Source of the DNA: Pseudomonas sp. MF4836
Lineage (GTDB): Bacteria; Pseudomonadota; Gammaproteobacteria; Pseudomonadales; Pseudomonadaceae
Reading direction: 5' to 3'
NCBI RefSeq assembly: GCF_002018875.1
Contig: NZ_MVOL01000018.1
Coordinates: forward strand, 1 to 64,000
DNA: 64,000 nucleotides
Below, one piece after another: positions 24,005 to 30,966 of the stretch. Each line of letters opens with the position of its first letter. Within the stretch, counting starts at the first letter, position 1. A program made the translations under genes and the position numbers. Under the pieces are notes generated by a model, which worked only from the letters and a program-made list of their open reading frames with translations, searched no databases and was not told the origin of the DNA.

Positions 24005-25012
24005 ATGCTTTCGAATTCGCACTGCGATTCGTTTTTGCGCCGTGAGAAAATCAAGACGCTAGGCGAAGCGTACTTGCATTGCGCCATCATGCCGAGCAAA
24101 ATCCGCGACCGAAACGGATTTCAGAAGGTAACCAGCGTGTCTCTCTCGGGAATTTTCAGCTCTGCTCATCAGCGCAGAAGCTTCCTACTCGCCAGCTGCG
24201 GATTGCTGCTTCTTTGCTTCCTGGCGATCGTGTGGATTGCCAATCGCCCTGATCAACCCCCTGCGCTCGTCGCTTTCAACAGCTTCCTGACCTCAGTCGT
24301 AGCTAGCGGCGCGTTCGCCATTCTCTCGACACTGTACATTTCGTTTTTCGTCGATCCGAATGAGGTGCAGAAAGCTGCCGTCGTTCTACCTCAAGACATT
24401 TCGCAGAACCTTGATCGAATCGTCGCGGACTCTGTCGACTACCAGATCAGCGTGCGCACGGGACGGCATTTCAGAGCGGATACGCTTCAAAAGCTTCTTG
24501 AGCAAGCCAAAAGACACCGGCAACCAATCCGTGTTGACGCCATTTTGCTGGATTTCAGAGACGCCTCCCTTTGTGAGCAGTACGTCCGGTTTCGGCAAAG
24601 CGCGACATTCGAAAGTCGTCTGTGGGACGTTGAGTACGTTCAATCCGAGGTTTTGGCTACGATCCTCGCGATCGCACGCGCCAAGGCGGAATATCCGCTT
24701 CTGCTGAACGTACAGCTCTACCTAAGCAAGCGCCTGTCCACATTCCGTATCGAAGGCTCCTCTCAAGAGATCATCGTCACGCGTGAAGACCCGAAAGACT
24801 TTGCATACCGGTACCACCGATCTCATCGCGATTACGCAGCGTATGCGCATGAGCTAGGCCTGATCCGCACAGAAGCTTCAGCGATTGAAATAGCCATGGA
24901 CGTGGCGCCTACCGAGGTTCTGCAAAAGATGTTCGGCCTGGGCACCATCCCTGCAAAAGTCATTGCAAAAGCAGAGGCAGCCGTAGGTGCAGGCTCCCCT
25001 TATGCATACTGA
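24005..25012 (+). CDS. Two-TM membrane protein of unknown function
   Basis: A 335-residue protein. Two membrane helices are visible at about residues 59-80 (FLLASCGLLLLCFLAIVWIA) and 90-115 (FLTSVVASGAFAILSTLYIS), then a soluble domain of about 220 residues containing VRTGRHFRADTLQKLLEQAK and a later region with EIIVTREDPKDF. The start is uncertain: ATG 24005 lacks a strong ribosome site, and ATG 24089 is an alternative that keeps both helices. It overlaps the next gene by 11 bases, so the pair should be co-expressed. N-terminal membrane anchor plus sensor or effector is a common layout of defence effectors, but no family was recognised. Confidence 0.65.
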   Translation: MLSNSHCDSFLRREKIKTLGEAYLHCAIMPSKIRDRNGFQKVTSVSLSGIFSSAHQRRSFLLASCGLLLLCFLAIVWIANRPDQPPALVAFNSFLTSVVASGAFAILSTLYISFFVDPNEVQKAAVVLPQDISQNLDRIVADSVDYQISVRTGRHFRADTLQKLLEQAKRHRQPIRVDAILLDFRDASLCEQYVRFRQSATFESRLWDVEYVQSEVLATILAIARAKAEYPLLLNVQLYLSKRLSTFRIEGSSQEIIVTREDPKDFAYRYHRSHRDYAAYAHELGLIRTEASAIEIAMDVAPTEVLQKMFGLGTIPAKVIAKAEAAVGAGSPYAY

Positions 25013-25640
25013 CCTTAGCTTCCTCGATAGAGAGCATCTGACCACTACGCCCACGCACTCTATAAAGGAAGCACTGCGTATGTGGATCGCCGAGCGCAAA
25101 CCACGGTGCCTGAAGCATCCGCATGGCTTCTATGTGATGCTGCTAAAGCGCTCAGTCGATGAGCAGTGGCGACTTCATCTGTGGCCCAACGGTCATCGAG
25201 AAATAACAGGAATGCCGGCGCGCATCCACCTGCACGACACTCACGTGAGTAGCCGGATTCTCACAGGCGCGCTGACGAACATCCAATACACAAGCACGCC
25301 GGTCACGTCAGACTGCCCCTCAGGTAAACCTGTGTATGAAGTCATCTATGATGGGAACCGATACGCTCAGAAAACAGCGAACACACTTCGCAAATCAGAG
25401 GTACGGGAAGCTGTAAGTGAAACCGATAGGCTCAATCTTGAAGTCGGAGACTTCTACTGCATTGAGCGCTACACCCTCCATGAGGCTCTGGTTCCCACAG
25501 ATGTAGCTACGTGCACCTTGGTCTGTATGCACGAGCACGCAGATGGAATTGTTAAGCTGATGGGCGTAGACGGTTACCCTGACGAAATCTCGTTCCTTCG
25601 TACAGACCACGACGGATCAGTGTTTCTCGAATACCTTTGA
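25002..25640 (+). CDS. Cupin-like protein of unknown function, coupled to the two-TM protein
   Basis: A 212-residue protein. The pattern ARIHLHDTHVSSRILTGALT followed much later by FYCIERYTLHEALVP resembles the two metal-binding motifs of cupins such as cysteine-dioxygenase-like folds; H76, H78 and H160 are candidate metal ligands. It starts inside the previous gene (ATG 25002; a GTG at 24987 is an alternative). The cupin call rests on motif pattern alone. A tight overlap with the membrane protein suggests a two-gene system. Confidence 0.6.
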   Translation: MHTDLSFLDREHLTTTPTHSIKEALRMWIAERKPRCLKHPHGFYVMLLKRSVDEQWRLHLWPNGHREITGMPARIHLHDTHVSSRILTGALTNIQYTSTPVTSDCPSGKPVYEVIYDGNRYAQKTANTLRKSEVREAVSETDRLNLEVGDFYCIERYTLHEALVPTDVATCTLVCMHEHADGIVKLMGVDGYPDEISFLRTDHDGSVFLEYL

Positions 25641-26097
25641 GCGCGCCTACGCATCGACCCTCAACCAGAGGACTTGATCTCCGGCTAACAGGCTTCTACA
25701 GCAGGGTACAAGCAGGCCTTTTGGCTGCCCGCCGTAGCGCTGTCATTATGATGGCAATTGCTCTCGAATCAATGGCCATATGAGGTTGTGACTCATACTG
25801 GAAGCACCGGCTGGCTCGGCAAGCCAGCTGTTTCGGCGGCTACAGTTGGAATAAACGATCGTCCACTCACCACGTGCTCGCAGGCGTCGCCTGCCTTATG
25901 AATCGACCACCGTTAGGGGCTGAGGTCGGCCAGGGGTAAGCTGGTCAAGCCAGGAATTACCTAGCCCAAGCTTGGCTTTGCGTCATCGTCTTCACGCCGT
26001 GCCGGACAGGTATCACGCACGTGCGGGCCCTGTGGTGATCGACGACTGGGCGCTTTTTTAGCGTGAGAAGCCTCAACTGTCTGTCTATAATCCGCGC
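25641..26097. other. Gap with a hairpin and the sce7726 promoter
   Basis: GCTGGCT and AAGCCAGC form a hairpin at about 25810-25830, possibly the end of the cupin transcript. TATAAT at 26086-26091 lies six bases before the next ATG. No gene is supported in between. Confidence 0.5.
26086..26091 (+). promoter_or_regulatory. Consensus -10 box implying a leaderless transcript
   Basis: TATAAT ends seven bases before the ATG at 26098, so transcription would begin at or within a base or two of the start codon. No ribosome site fits in this space. The -35 region is weak. Confidence 0.55.
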
Positions 26098-26643
26098 ATG
26101 TTGAATCCAACCGAAATCCGCCCAATCCTCAAGCAGTGGGTCGCGAAAGCGATGTCCCATGAAGAGAGTGACGTCTTCATCGAGGAGCTGTGCTTCATCG
26201 ATAAGGCCAGACGCGCCGATCTCGTTCATGCCAATGGGAAGCTAACCGCTTTTGAGATCAAGTCCCATGCCGACACCTTGACTCGCTGGGAGGGCCAGCA
26301 GCAGGCGTATATGGCGTGCTTTGACGAAGTCTGGCTATGCTGCCATTCAAAGCACTTGGTGAAGGCTCTTGAGTCATGTCTGCCGAATGTTGGCGTACTC
26401 GTCGTCGATGACTATTCCGGCATGGCGATGATTCGAAAGGCGAAGCCCAACAAGCTCCAGGATAAATTCCACCTTACGGGATTTTTGTGGCGTAGCGAGT
26501 TGGATGCACTCGCGAACCAGCATGGGGTGCCAACGAAAAGTCGCGACCTCATAAAAGAAGTGCGCCGCCAGCTCAGCGACGCCCTTCCCATGAATGTGAT
26601 CAGGTCACATGTATTGGTCAGCCTGAAACAACGTTACCGTTAG
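26098..26643 (+). CDS. sce7726-family PD-(D/E)XK nuclease-like protein
   Basis: A 181-residue protein with the nuclease core D41...E53-x-K55 (RADLVHANGKLTAFEIKS), an upstream E29/E30 and the QxxxY helix (GQQQAYMACFDEVWLCC). The layout fits the sce7726 family, which commonly neighbours sce7725/beta-type genes, as here. DNA cleavage is the expected activity but is not demonstrated for the family. Its stop codon overlaps the stop of the convergent beta-type gene. The -10 box next to the ATG suggests leaderless translation. Confidence 0.75.
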   Translation: MLNPTEIRPILKQWVAKAMSHEESDVFIEELCFIDKARRADLVHANGKLTAFEIKSHADTLTRWEGQQQAYMACFDEVWLCCHSKHLVKALESCLPNVGVLVVDDYSGMAMIRKAKPNKLQDKFHLTGFLWRSELDALANQHGVPTKSRDLIKEVRRQLSDALPMNVIRSHVLVSLKQRYR

Positions 26644-27704
26644 AGTAAGTCATCGGCATCGAGGTCATCGAAGCCGTCAGTATCTACTATGGACTGGATC
26701 ATGGCGCAGATATGCTGATTGATTCTGAATCCGTTCCATGTTCCGTTGTTCCCGTAGCCGGTAGATGTGGCGACAATTCTGCTGTACTCGCGAGTGGCCC
26801 AGCAAAAGTCGTCGCCGTGATAACCCGGCAAACCTCTAATCTCCTGGGCAATTTCGATGTACCGCACAAATTCCTTGTCCGAACCTTTGCGTCGTTGCCA
26901 CCATTCCGTTGGCGTGTAATAGCAGGCAAAAGGAAGCACAGGCATGCCTCGTATGTATTCCATCGAGGCGGTTGGGTTGGTGGCGGCGTAATCCCCGTAG
27001 ACAATATCCGACTCTATGCCACTGGTATCGACCCTTGCTTGCCACGCAACGTCGTAGCAGGCGGAGGAACGTGAGGTGTTTGAGGCCGGCTTATCGATAG
27101 GGAAGGAGGTGCTCATCAGAACCAGATTTCGTATCTGATAGCTGTTGAGTTGACGCAGGGATACATTGAAATCCGACCCCGAGGCAGTGTTGGCCGGAGC
27201 TGTGGCACCGAAGTCCAAAATCACCGTCGCGGTGTCCGGGTTTTCAAGAGCATCCAGGATTGACAGCAATCTGTTCCATGAAGTGGAAGTGGGGTTTTCC
27301 GGGCAGGTAACCCTGATAGCTATATGTGGGAAATCGCTCTGGAGAGCCAGTGCACTTTGGATGACTGCTCGTTGGGGGTCGTCATCAACCCAGGAAACCA
27401 CTGGTATGACGTTCTGGTTGATGCCTGCCACATCGGAGAAAAATCGACGTTTGTTCTCAAACGCGCCATGAGGATTGTGCAGGTCGTTGGTAGTAATGAA
27501 TTCTTCACCAACGTCCTTCGTTATTCTTGAAACGTCTAGGAAAAAAGGATGCTCAGTCCAACTCGCTAGGAATGTTTGAAGGTGTCTGTCGTCGTCACCT
27601 CGCATGTCCAACAGCGGAGCCACGACTTCCCGCCTGTGGTCTTCCAGATTTATCAGCGCCTTAACGTCATTCTGACCAACTCGTAAACAAGCCACGTACT
27701 GCAT
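26640..27704 (-). CDS. Beta-protein/sce7725-family protein
   Basis: A 354-residue protein beginning MQYVACLRVGQNDVKALINL, which matches the start of beta-family (T4 beta-protein-like) proteins that open with a tiny strand and a K-A-L-x-x-L region. Later YHGDDFCWATREYSRIVATS and GYGNNGTWNGFRINQHI are family-like. The start at 27704 has AAGGAG upstream; the frame extends earlier within the zinc-ribbon gene. It overlaps the zinc-ribbon gene by 38 bases and is convergent with sce7726. The function of the family is unknown; phage-defence roles are suspected from context. Confidence 0.75.
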   Translation of the reverse strand: MQYVACLRVGQNDVKALINLEDHRREVVAPLLDMRGDDDRHLQTFLASWTEHPFFLDVSRITKDVGEEFITTNDLHNPHGAFENKRRFFSDVAGINQNVIPVVSWVDDDPQRAVIQSALALQSDFPHIAIRVTCPENPTSTSWNRLLSILDALENPDTATVILDFGATAPANTASGSDFNVSLRQLNSYQIRNLVLMSTSFPIDKPASNTSRSSACYDVAWQARVDTSGIESDIVYGDYAATNPTASMEYIRGMPVLPFACYYTPTEWWQRRKGSDKEFVRYIEIAQEIRGLPGYHGDDFCWATREYSRIVATSTGYGNNGTWNGFRINQHICAMIQSIVDTDGFDDLDADDLL

Positions 27705-27888
27705 CTTGCACTCCTTGCATGTTGTGAAAACCGGTTTCGCCGTAATGCTGAAGGCATGGCGAGTCACAGGCCCCGGCAATCAGCGAGCGTCGACATACGG
27801 AACATGTCGGTTTTGCCCACTGCCACTGGCCGACGTCATGCTCCCAGCGAGACGGCAGGTCGAGATTGGTAAGATAGCACTTGGCCAC
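27667..27888 (-). CDS. Small zinc-ribbon-like protein
   Basis: A 73-residue frame from a GTG at 27888, with Cys pairs CSVCRR and CDSPC about 11 residues apart plus a nearby His. This fits a small zinc ribbon or zinc knuckle. It is in tandem with the beta-family gene (38-base overlap) and downstream of the 352-residue unknown gene. The gene is supported by composition, metal-site pattern and tight packing; the start codon is not certain. Confidence 0.55.
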   Translation of the reverse strand: MAKCYLTNLDLPSRWEHDVGQWQWAKPTCSVCRRSLIAGACDSPCLQHYGETGFHNMQGVQDAVRGLFTSWSE

Positions 27889-27971
27889 TCAATAGAAGCC
27901 TTAATGCGTTGTTTCCTGGGATGCGTTGTATTTGGGATACGGGGTGCACTTATGTCCGATTAGTCAGTGGG

Positions 27972-29030
27972 TTACTCATAGTGGAGTTCACCAAACAGTC
28001 CGATCATGAGGTCACCATCCAAGATCTCGAAAGGGAGGGTGACGTACTGCTCAGAATGCCGGGGCAGCGCCTTTCCATCGTGTGGTGCATTCTTCGTGTG
28101 CCCTTGAACCTTTTCCCCGTTCTCCTTGATATAGGGGAGCACGACTATACGACCATGGTTCTTAGATAGGATCGTTCCCTCGTGCCAAAGGGTGTTTCCT
28201 TCATCGCTGTTGGACTCGCCACCCGTGTTTTTCACCACCCACCGTGGCACCCCGTCGTCCTCATACCAAAACACGAAGCCACCGCAGACCAGTACCCTTT
28301 GGCCGCGCATCCTCGCCTCGGCGAGCATTTGCTTGACGCTTGCTAACTGCAACAGCTGATTGGCTCGGGGGAGTAAGAGTGCGCGTATCTGCGCTTTGGT
28401 TCTTCCCCAGTGGTCAGCTCCCGAAAGACCAAACCCTTTGGCTGTCACTTCGCGTAGACAGATCTGCGAGCGTTTGGGAGACAGGGCTCCAATCTGCTCC
28501 CATGTCTGGTCATCGACACGGCGAAGGCATGTGTTGAAATGCGGTAGGGCCACCACATCCACATAGGGGGCTCGTTCGAGCTCCTCGTAAAGGGGTTGGC
28601 GCAAGCTCTCCATCGTATTGTGCAGTTTCAGCTCTTGCACCGAGAGCCGGGGCAGATGGGCGTTCCGCTTGATCGCCTCGCGCTCCATGAGCTCCTCTTC
28701 TCCCTGGATACGGCGCGCCGCTGTCAGTGCTTTCTCGACCTTCAGGGTGGTCGAGCTCTGCAGCACAGGATCTGGTACCGCCTGGACGACCAGTTCACTG
28801 GTGCGGCTGTTGAACTCGTCTGCCGCTTCCATGGCCTCCTCGTAGGAGGCGAAAACAGCCACCCTCGCATGGCCACTGCCGTTATCGTAGAAGTAACGCT
28901 TCCAGGACAGCTGGGAGTCGGGGAAGAGCTTGAGCGCCCGCAGCTGCCACGTCCATCCGATGCGGAACTGCCGGAACGGAAGGACGGCCAAGGTGGGCAT
29001 TGAGTGGTATGGCATCTGATCTAGGCGCAT
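27972..29030 (-). CDS. Unrecognised 352-residue protein, first of the beta-family operon
   Basis: Starts at 29030 (MRLDQMPYHSMPTLAVLPFR), where GGGAG lies upstream; the open frame extends 36 codons further without support. The middle is charged and helical (LKVEKALTAARRIQGEEELM), followed by a region with VDVVALPHFNTCLRRVDDQT. The C-terminal half has strand-rich sequence (QRVLVCGGFVFWYEDDGVPR). No transmembrane segment or catalytic motif stands out. It lies upstream of the zinc-ribbon and beta genes in the same direction and shares their context opposite the sce7726 gene. No function is assigned. Confidence 0.65.
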   Translation of the reverse strand: MRLDQMPYHSMPTLAVLPFRQFRIGWTWQLRALKLFPDSQLSWKRYFYDNGSGHARVAVFASYEEAMEAADEFNSRTSELVVQAVPDPVLQSSTTLKVEKALTAARRIQGEEELMEREAIKRNAHLPRLSVQELKLHNTMESLRQPLYEELERAPYVDVVALPHFNTCLRRVDDQTWEQIGALSPKRSQICLREVTAKGFGLSGADHWGRTKAQIRALLLPRANQLLQLASVKQMLAEARMRGQRVLVCGGFVFWYEDDGVPRWVVKNTGGESNSDEGNTLWHEGTILSKNHGRIVVLPYIKENGEKVQGHTKNAPHDGKALPRHSEQYVTLPFEILDGDLMIGLFGELHYE

Positions 29031-29331
29031 CGATTCTCCCTGCTGGTTGCGTCTTAGCGGCTGCGGAAGCGCTGGAGTTGATCCTAGGGAGATTGATTTC
29101 CCCGACACCATGGATAGCACATTGCCAGGATGAGTCAATTTCTTGGCTGAAGGCCTCGTATCTCGGGGGGTTCAGGAGAAGATGAGCTTTGGAAAGGGCT
29201 TTAAAAAACTGGTGGTTTATCCAGTATTAAGGGTTGCGCAGGTAATGTGCAAAAGCTATAATGCACATATACCAAGTTGCTTGGAAGGCATTACAAGTCA
29301 ACGTAATGTGCAGTAAAGGTGGGGGGTGATA
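29031..29331. other. Right end of the island: non-coding, with promoter and repeats
   Basis: No gene is supported. The last 100 bases hold a promoter, three related half-sites and a ribosome site, immediately before the thyA fragment. The exact element boundary lies within a few bases of 29330; native thyA sequence is recognisable from the codons for LGTPFN on. Confidence 0.55.
29234..29312 (+). promoter_or_regulatory. Outward-facing promoter with ATGTGCA/TGCACAT sites at the island end
   Basis: TTGCGC (29234-29239) and TATAAT (29257-29262) are 17 bases apart, a good sigma-70 promoter pointing into the thyA fragment. ATGTGCA (29245-29251) and TGCACAT (29262-29268) flank the -10 box as an inverted repeat, and GTAATGTGCA occurs at 29242 and 29303. 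AGGTGGGG just before 29332 could serve as a ribosome site. The half-sites equal those of the ArsR operator at 2281-2300. Confidence 0.5.
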
Positions 29332-29649
29332 ATGCTGGGCACGCCGTTCAACCTCACCGAAGGCGCCGCCTTGCTGAGCCTGATCGGGCGCCTCACCGGC
29401 TACACCCCACGCTGGTTCACCTATTTCATCGGTGATGCCCACGTCTACGAAAACCACCTGGACATGCTCAATGAACAGCTCAAGCGCGAGCCGTTCCCGA
29501 TGCCTAAGCTGGTGATCAGTGATCGGGTGCCGGAGTTTGCCAAGACCGGTGTCTACCAGCCGGAGTGGCTGGAGCTGATCGAGCCGAGCGACTTCTCCCT
29601 CGACGGCTACCAGCACCATGCGCCAATGACCGCGCCGATGGCGGTTTAG
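29332..29649 (+). pseudogene. thyA: 3' fragment of thymidylate synthase, cut at the island junction
   Basis: About 105 codons in thyA frame, starting MLGTPFNLTEGAALLSLIGR and ending DGYQHHAPMTAPMAV. Homology is immediate to the C-terminal third of bacterial ThyA, including the D-x-H-x-Y-x-N-H motif (GDAHVYENHLDML). The catalytic Cys and the dUMP-binding residues lie N-terminal and are absent, so this piece cannot be a working enzyme. The break falls at the conserved LG-x-PFN motif. If the island brought its own copy of the 3' end, the functional gene lies outside the window. The ATG with an upstream purine-rich site means the fragment could still be translated. Confidence 0.85.
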
Positions 29650-29832
29650 GCCTTTACCCGGGGGCCGTGGGGCTGACACCGCGCGGCCCTTGTCGCTTCA
29701 TCCGTGACCTTTATCGACCTGTGCCCGGGAACCCTCCCGGGCATTGCTGTACCTGGCGGGCGGCTACGCTCTCAGGAGCAGCCTCGGTTCGTTCGGGGTG
29801 CAGTCCTTCTGATATTGAATGCGAGCCCTTGA

Positions 29833-30420
29833 ATGGAAGAACTCAACCGCAGCCTGTTCCTGGCCATCAATGCCAGCGCCGAAGCATCGTTGCCGATGCG
29901 CGAACTGGCGGTGTTCCTGGCGCAATGGCTGGTCCTGAGCGTGCCGCTGCTGCTCCTGATGTTGTGGGTGTTTGGCGGGCGGCGGCAACGAATGATCGTG
30001 CTGATCGCGACCTTGAGCATTGTCTTCGCCCTGGCCTGCAACCTGCTGATTCGCGATCTGTGGTTTCACCCACGGCCGTTCATGCTGGGCCTGGGGCAGA
30101 ACTTCCTGGCCCACGCGCCTGGGGCGTCTTTTCCCAGCGATCATGCCAGCGGCATGTTTGCCATGGCGTTCGCTCTGATCCTGGTGTCCCTGTACCGAAC
30201 CGGGCTGGTGATGCTGGCGCTGGCGCTGTTGGTGAGCTGGGCCAGGGTCTACCTGGGGGTGCATTTCCCGTTCGATATCCTTGGCGGCTGCCTGGTCGGG
30301 TTGCTCAGCGCCTGCCTGGTGCGCCAGGGCCTGGCCTGGCGCGATCTGGATCAACGGCTGCTGACGCTGCTTGAGGGGATCTACCAGCGGCTGATACCCC
30401 TGGGCCGCCACGGCTCCTGA
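29833..30420 (+). CDS. PAP2-family membrane phosphatase (undecaprenyl-diphosphatase-like)
   Basis: A 195-residue protein with about five membrane helices and the three PAP2 acid-phosphatase motifs: RDLWFHPRPF, the central SFPSDHASGMFAM, and SWARVYLGVHFPFDILGG. Relatives such as BcrC dephosphorylate undecaprenyl diphosphate to recycle the lipid carrier; others act on phosphatidic acid. It is the first intact core gene after the island. Confidence 0.85.
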   Translation: MEELNRSLFLAINASAEASLPMRELAVFLAQWLVLSVPLLLLMLWVFGGRRQRMIVLIATLSIVFALACNLLIRDLWFHPRPFMLGLGQNFLAHAPGASFPSDHASGMFAMAFALILVSLYRTGLVMLALALLVSWARVYLGVHFPFDILGGCLVGLLSACLVRQGLAWRDLDQRLLTLLEGIYQRLIPLGRHGS

Positions 30421-30444
30421 AAACATGGCGCCCGGCCCACGGGC

Positions 30445-30894
30445 CTAGTGCCCGTGGCTGCGGCCGACATGGGAGTGTTCGGCGTCGCTGGGCGCGACCG
30501 AACCGCTGACCTCCAGGCGCTGCAAGATCCCGCATTGGTCCAGATCCGGCCCTTCGCAGCAGCGTTGGCGCAGGTCGAGCAGTTGTTCCTGCAGCGCCAG
30601 CAAGCCGTCGATGCGCAATTTGACGTGTTGGATGTGTTCGTCGATCAGGGCGTTGACGTTCTCGCACTGTCCTTGCGGGCTGTCGCGCAGGCCCAGCAGG
30701 CTGCGGATCTCCTCGAGGGTCATGTCGAGGCTGCGGCAATTGCGGATAAACGTCAGGCGTTCGGTGTGGGCCTGGGTGTAAAGACGGTAGTTGCCTTCGC
30801 TGCGAGCCGGTTCCGGCAGCAGCCCTTCACGTTCGTAATAGCGGATGGTTTCGACCTGGCAGTCGGTCAGTTTCGCCAATTCACCAATTTTCAT
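30445..30894 (-). CDS. cadR: MerR-family cadmium regulator CadR
   Basis: A 149-residue protein. The N-terminal MerR HTH (MKIGELAKLTDCQVETIRYY) is followed by the dimer helix and metal-binding Cys residues in the loop (QCENVNAL, CCEGPDLDQCGI). A His-rich tail (HSHVGRSHGH) is typical of Pseudomonas CadR. The start at 30894 is chosen by the family N-terminus; the open frame extending far upstream is antisense to cadA. It is divergent from cadA across a MerR-type promoter. Confidence 0.92.
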   Translation of the reverse strand: MKIGELAKLTDCQVETIRYYEREGLLPEPARSEGNYRLYTQAHTERLTFIRNCRSLDMTLEEIRSLLGLRDSPQGQCENVNALIDEHIQHVKLRIDGLLALQEQLLDLRQRCCEGPDLDQCGILQRLEVSGSVAPSDAEHSHVGRSHGH

Positions 30895-30917
30895 GGGGGC
30901 CGTCTCGTTTTGGGTGC

Positions 30918-30948
30918 TTGACCCTATAGTGGCTACAGGGTGTTCACT
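30918..30948 (+). promoter_or_regulatory. MerR-type cadA promoter with CadR operator
   Basis: TTGACC (30918-30923) and TTCACT (30943-30948) are 19 bases apart, the long spacer activated by MerR proteins. ACCCTATAG and ACAGGGT (30921-30941) form the dyad in the spacer, matching known Pseudomonas CadR boxes. Cd-bound CadR would untwist the DNA to activate cadA. Confidence 0.88.
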
Positions 30949-30966
30949 TGGCAACAGGCACCTTTC

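Noticed and set aside
24987..25001. Start of the cupin-like gene at GTG 24987
   Set aside because: ATG 25002 is preferred, since the extra five residues carry no family sequence; the difference is minor and not settled.
29332..29649. Complete small gene of its own
   Set aside because: The sequence is the C-terminal third of ThyA and lacks the catalytic Cys, so it is a fragment, even if translated.
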